Shown: positions 60,480 through 64,000 of the stretch, in pieces
Numbering within the stretch: the first letter of the stretch is position 1
Layout: each line of letters starts with the position of its first letter
Source of the DNA: Megalopta genalis
Lineage: Eukaryota > Arthropoda > Insecta > Hymenoptera > Halictidae
Assembly: GCF_051020955.1 (NCBI RefSeq)
Contig: NC_135017.1
Location: 28,738,689 to 28,802,688, forward strand
Reading direction: 5' to 3'
DNA: 64,000 bases
Notes under the pieces: model-generated
Databases searched by the model: none
What the model was told of the DNA's origin: nothing
The model's input: only the letters and a program-made list of their open reading frames with translations
Made by a program: the position numbers and the translations under genes

Positions 60480-60725
60480 GATTCATGTCATAAATGCATG
60501 CAGATCCCCAGTTTCATTATAGTGCCGCGGTTTAAAAATCTGCATATGTCATAAATGCATAAAAAAGCGCAGTATGATTATAATAACATTAGGAAGCTTT
60601 TGATGCAGTTTAAAGATCTGAACATACTATAAATTCCTGTTATAAATGCGTAAAAATCCGCAGTCAGATTATAGCAACGAAGTCTGCATACGCCGTAAAT
60701 GCATAAAAACTGTAGAATAATTATA
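60480..60725. repeat. Cluster of family A end modules
   Basis: GTCATAAATGCAT followed by a CCGCAGT-like word occurs several times in about 240 bases, suggesting nested or tandemly duplicated family A ends. Confidence 0.55.
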
Positions 60726-60889
60726 ATTATAGCAATGTTCGATACATTTTGTAGCAATTTCGAAATCCACACACGCTGCAGCTGCACAAAGACCCGCAGC
60801 ATAATTATAGCAACGATAAATATACCCTGTGTCGCAGCTGAAAAATCTGCGAATTCCATAAAAGCGCGAAAAAGTTTAATCACAGCGAC

Positions 60890-61640
60890 GAGACTAAATT
60901 ATGACACGGTTCGTCGTCTGCTATCAAGAAGCATCGAACTCTCCAGGCCGGGATGGCCCCGCGGCCATGTTCATATGTGACCCAGCGCGACGACATCGAC
61001 CGGAGAAAGCCAGACGGGCCGGGTCATCGGTACAGAAATAAACGTGCGTTTATCAGGAAAAGCATAACTGAACTATAAGGGTTGTAAGAGCGCAAGGTAG
61101 ACGATGGAGTAACCACGTCACGTTGTCACGTCCCCGTCGTGCTACTACAGGAGGCGACCGACGAGGGCCGCATAAATAAACCCGGGTTTACGACGGCGAC
61201 GCAGGGCGTAAGAGAACGAAAACGAGAGCCCCCGTTGGTTCTTCCTCTTTCTTCCTCCATCCCCCCCTGACTCGGCTTCTTCTTCTTGTTCTTCTTCTTC
61301 TTCTTCCCTCTTCTTCTTCACCCCTCCGCGAGTCATTTCTCTCCGCTCATCGCGTGACGAGAACGAGAGCTCGAGAAAGCTCGTAAAAGCTCGTCCTTGC
61401 GGTCATCGCGGGACCGTCTTCGTCTCTTACCCAACCCAGCCGAGTCCTCCGCGATGCCTCCGAGTAATTCTTCCCGGCGAAACGAAATTTACTACGGAAT
61501 TTACTACTGTTTCCCGCTTGCATTTATATTGTACACCGATCTGAAACCCGCGCGGACCGGATCCACGCTCGCATTCCGCGACGACGGCGGCGTCCGTCTT
61601 CTAATCACACGGCTGAATTGAATGTTTCGGACGGTTGGGA
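60890..61640. promoter_or_regulatory. GC-rich island in the upstream nesprin intron
   Basis: CpG-containing, non-repetitive DNA with a 12-base palindrome AAACCCGGGTTT at 61178-61189 and a CTT-rich run at 61275-61320 (GAA repeats on the gene strand). Open frames on both strands are low-complexity. It could be an internal promoter or enhancer for shorter nesprin isoforms; sequence alone cannot decide. Confidence 0.3.
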
Positions 61641-61715
61641 AAGAAAGAGCGAAGTTTAGGTGACTTTCTGTTCTATCATAAATATTTGGTCCATGGAGAA
61701 TCGATCATTTTCATG

Positions 61716-62460
61716 AACGAACGACGGATCTTCATGCAGAATAAAAATTTGATGCATCGATTGCACGAAACGAGGACTGGATCGATATTTATTCTCTTGC
61801 AAATTAATAATAAACTCCTAAATAACGTGACGAAAGTGTTAAATTCGTCTAATAGTGTCATTTTTCTGTGTTTCATCTACTCGTTTTTGTTATAATATTT
61901 ATTCTCTTGCAAATTAATAATAAACTCCTAAATAACATGACGAAATTGTTAAATTCGTCTCTAATAGTGTCATTTTTCTGTGCTTCATCTACTCGTTTTT
62001 GTTATAATATTTATTCTCTTGCAAATTAATAATAAACTCCTAAATAACATGACGAAATTGTTAAATTCGTCTCTAATAGTGTCATTTTTCTGTGCTTCAT
62101 CTACTCGTTTTTGTTATAATATTTATTCTCTTGCAAATTAATAATAAACTCCTAAATAACATGACGAAATTGTTAAATTCGTCTAATAGTGTCATTTTTC
62201 TGTGTTTCATCTACTCGTTTTTGTTATAATATATATTCTCTTGCAAATTAATAATAAACTCCTAAATAACATGACGAAATTGTTAAATTCGTCTCTAATA
62301 GTGTCATTTTTCTGTATTTCATCTACTCGTTTTTGTTATAATATTTATTCTCTTGCAAATTAATAATAAACTCCTAAATAACATGACGAAATTGTTAAAT
62401 TCGTCTAATAGTGTCATTTTTCTGTGTTTCATCTATTCGTTTTTGTTATAAATGCGTACA
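61716..62460. repeat. Family A element with internal six-copy tandem expansion
   Basis: The left end GACGGATCTTCATGCAGAAT with TGCATCGATTGCACG and the right end GTTATAAATGCGTAC are family A ends. Between them a unit of 110 or 112 bases recurs six times; ATTCTCTTGC starts at 61791, 61901, 62013, 62125, 62235 and 62347. The two lengths differ by a CT in the TCGTCTCTAATAG segment. Confidence 0.9.
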
Positions 62461-62564
62461 ATTTGTTGTTTATTCATAATTACACCATTTGCGATGTTTA
62501 CGATTACTATCAGCTTTCTTTCTGAATTATTCGGAGGAAACTTTTGAAGATACATGGTGTGTAC

Positions 62565-63017
62565 CAGACCTGGGCACACTTTGGATGATATTTTTTGAGA
62601 TATTATTTCAATGTTATTTTATTTCATAATTCTTCTTCTAACGTCGCATAATTATCCTGATAATGAGCAACGTTTTCTTGAAGAATAACACCCCTATTCC
62701 ATCTTCCGCGCCAGTCGAAGGATTATTTTCTTTTTTATTTTCGCGACAATATTAGAAGAAAAAGTTATGCTCGAAGCAAATTCATGTAACGATTTCTTCA
62801 AACGAAGTCTTTTTATTGCATACTATTTTTAGAATTATTAGTTTTATCATATTCGAAATAAAAAATAACGAAATAATTCATTATTTGAAATTGTTATTTC
62901 AAATGGTTCGATATTATTTTTATTTCCGAACAACTGCGTTGAAAATAACGATTTGGAATGAATTATTTTAAATAGTTATTTCTTACTTTCATTTCGAATA
63001 AAATTTGCCCAAATCTG
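62565..63017. mobile_element. hAT-like non-autonomous element
   Basis: Ends CAGACCTGGGCACA and (inverted) CAGATTTGGGCAAA. The flanking 8 bases GTGTGTAC and GTGTGGAT match at six of eight positions, consistent with an old 8-bp hAT target duplication. AT-rich interior without open frame. Confidence 0.6.
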
Positions 63018-63585
63018 GTGTGGATTTATTAGTGTAACAAGAATTCAGTTATTAAAGATTGAGTAATAGGTGATGATTTAAATATATCAGACCAAAAGAA
63101 CGAAGTGACTGATATATAATTAAAAATTAATCAGAATATATAATTCTAATATAATGTCACATTATACATTGTTGCTATTGTGAAAGCACAGTATAAATGT
63201 AAACATACTTTTCAATAGAAGATATCATTCATTATCGTTATTTAACACACAAAATGGAAAGATAAGGTTTTCATATTCTGAACGTGTAACTATAATTTAA
63301 TTTTTCAGACAAATTTTAGCGTTTCTTGAAGTAATCATAGTGGCGATTAATTTTTCGGCTAGTCTAACTATGTCTGACTATGAGCGGCGTGTACTACTTG
63401 TATGCGACATCTGTTGTACGCTCGTAGTTCACACCACTATTTCTATTGGAATTATCCACAATTTTAAGTGGATTTTTAAGAAAAACATCGAATAATAACT
63501 TTTGCGTAATTGTATATTTAAACTAAAAAAGTAATAAAATTTATATTGCACCAGAAAAAAGTAGTCACAGAGACTCAAAAGTTAT

Positions 63586-63790
63586 AAATAGAGCGCGGAT
63601 TTGCTGCATTTATAGCAAAATTGAGTAGTTGCAGTTTAAAATAGACGAATGATTGAAATAATTACAAGATGTCAATGTATTATTTTTATTTTATTAAAAT
63701 AATAGTAGTCAGTAGTAATTGTTATTTAGTTCCTGCATCTGGCAGTTGATACAAACAATTTATATTTTGCATACAAATTTTGCATACTTT
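63586..63790. repeat. MITE-like element, family A copy
   Basis: Left end GAGCGCGGATTTGCTGCATT with TATAGCAAAATTGAG; interior GTTCCTGCATCTGGCAGTTG; right end decayed (TATATTTTGCATAC). Confidence 0.5.
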
Positions 63791-63932
63791 GCATTTTTCA
63801 CACAATGTATCACTATTTTAGTTTTGAAAGTCTATTTTATTTGCACTGACAAATTTCACATTTGTCCACAGTTCAAATGAATAATTTAGAACGAATGAAA
63901 TCAAAGTATTTATTACAAATACTGAATGTTAC

Positions 63933-63977
63933 CTGCGACATGTAGAAGTTACTGCCAAAATTGCACAACATAACCTT
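63933..63977 (-). CDS. Candidate nesprin microexon, uncertain
   Basis: On the minus strand, CTACATGTCGCAG|GTAACA gives a donor at 63932. Reading in the phase needed by the exon at 59266 gives a short peptide ending SNFYMSQ, which would join AELASLRDRK. A possible acceptor AATATTAG sits at 63978 (45-base exon, phase 0 on both sides). Another possible acceptor, TTTTGGCAG, at 63952 would leave only 19 bases. The acceptors are weak and the exon very short, so this may be chance. Confidence 0.2.
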
Positions 63978-64000
63978 CTAATATTATAAACATTTACAAT

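Larger units (their letters stand above)
59267..63932 (-). other. Upstream nesprin intron sequence
   Basis: No confident exon is found. The stretch contains a tandem duplication, family A and C elements, a GC-rich island at about 60890-61640, an expanded family A element and a hAT-like element. If the candidate microexon at 63933 is not real, the intron continues past the window. Confidence 0.6.

Noticed and set aside
61145..61336. Glu-rich minus-strand open frame
   Set aside because: Produced by CTTCTT repeats; no other support.

Overview
This is a eukaryotic, AT-rich, repeat-laden window in which less than 2.5% of the sequence is recognisable coding DNA. The intron-rich structure, the isolated CpG-rich islands, the many short terminal-inverted-repeat elements and the C-terminal KASH domain of a nesprin/Msp-300 protein point to an insect. 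The style of the small transposons suggests a hymenopteran such as a bee, wasp or ant, but this is inference and the species is not identified.

Two genes can be supported, both on the minus strand. The main one is the 3' end of a giant nesprin gene (Msp-300 / SYNE-like). Four exons at 59266-59103, 52824-52623, 32988-32609 and 28240-27949 join with consistent splice phases and GT-AG borders. They encode about 345 C-terminal residues: spectrin-type helical segments, a Ser/Asp-rich adaptive segment, a basic linker, one transmembrane helix and a luminal KASH tail ending in PPPV. The introns are about 6.3, 19.6 and 4.4 kb. The protein would anchor nuclei to the cytoskeleton through SUN proteins in the nuclear envelope. 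The second gene enters at the left: a first coding exon (2314-1998) rich in Ala, Gly, His and Met, typical of a developmental transcription factor, with a CpG-rich upstream region (2315-3520). The rest of it lies to the left of the window and the gene is not identified.

Layout: 1-1997 is intron of the left gene with repeat remnants; 1998-3520 is its first coding exon and upstream island; 3521-27157 is intergenic or far-upstream sequence with a satellite-like array of about 950-bp units (6629-10620), simple repeats and several medium-GC patches; 27158-27948 is the probable nesprin 3' UTR; 27949-59266 holds the four nesprin exons and three introns; 59267-64000 is upstream intron, with one weak microexon candidate at its right edge.

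The non-coding DNA is dominated by small non-autonomous DNA transposons. There are at least fifteen copies of one family sharing the end AGACTGCGGATTTTTATGCA, two TA-flanked families, TTAA-flanked piggyBac-like elements, a 236-bp family with 4-bp target duplications, and one hAT-like element. Many local tandem duplications (periods about 110, 123, 140, 169, 237, 265 and 950 bp) lie among them. I found no CRISPR array, rRNA, tRNA, operon or prokaryotic feature, and no convincing new biological system. The most informative points are the KASH exon chain, the transposon families and their nesting, and candidate regulatory islands in the long introns.
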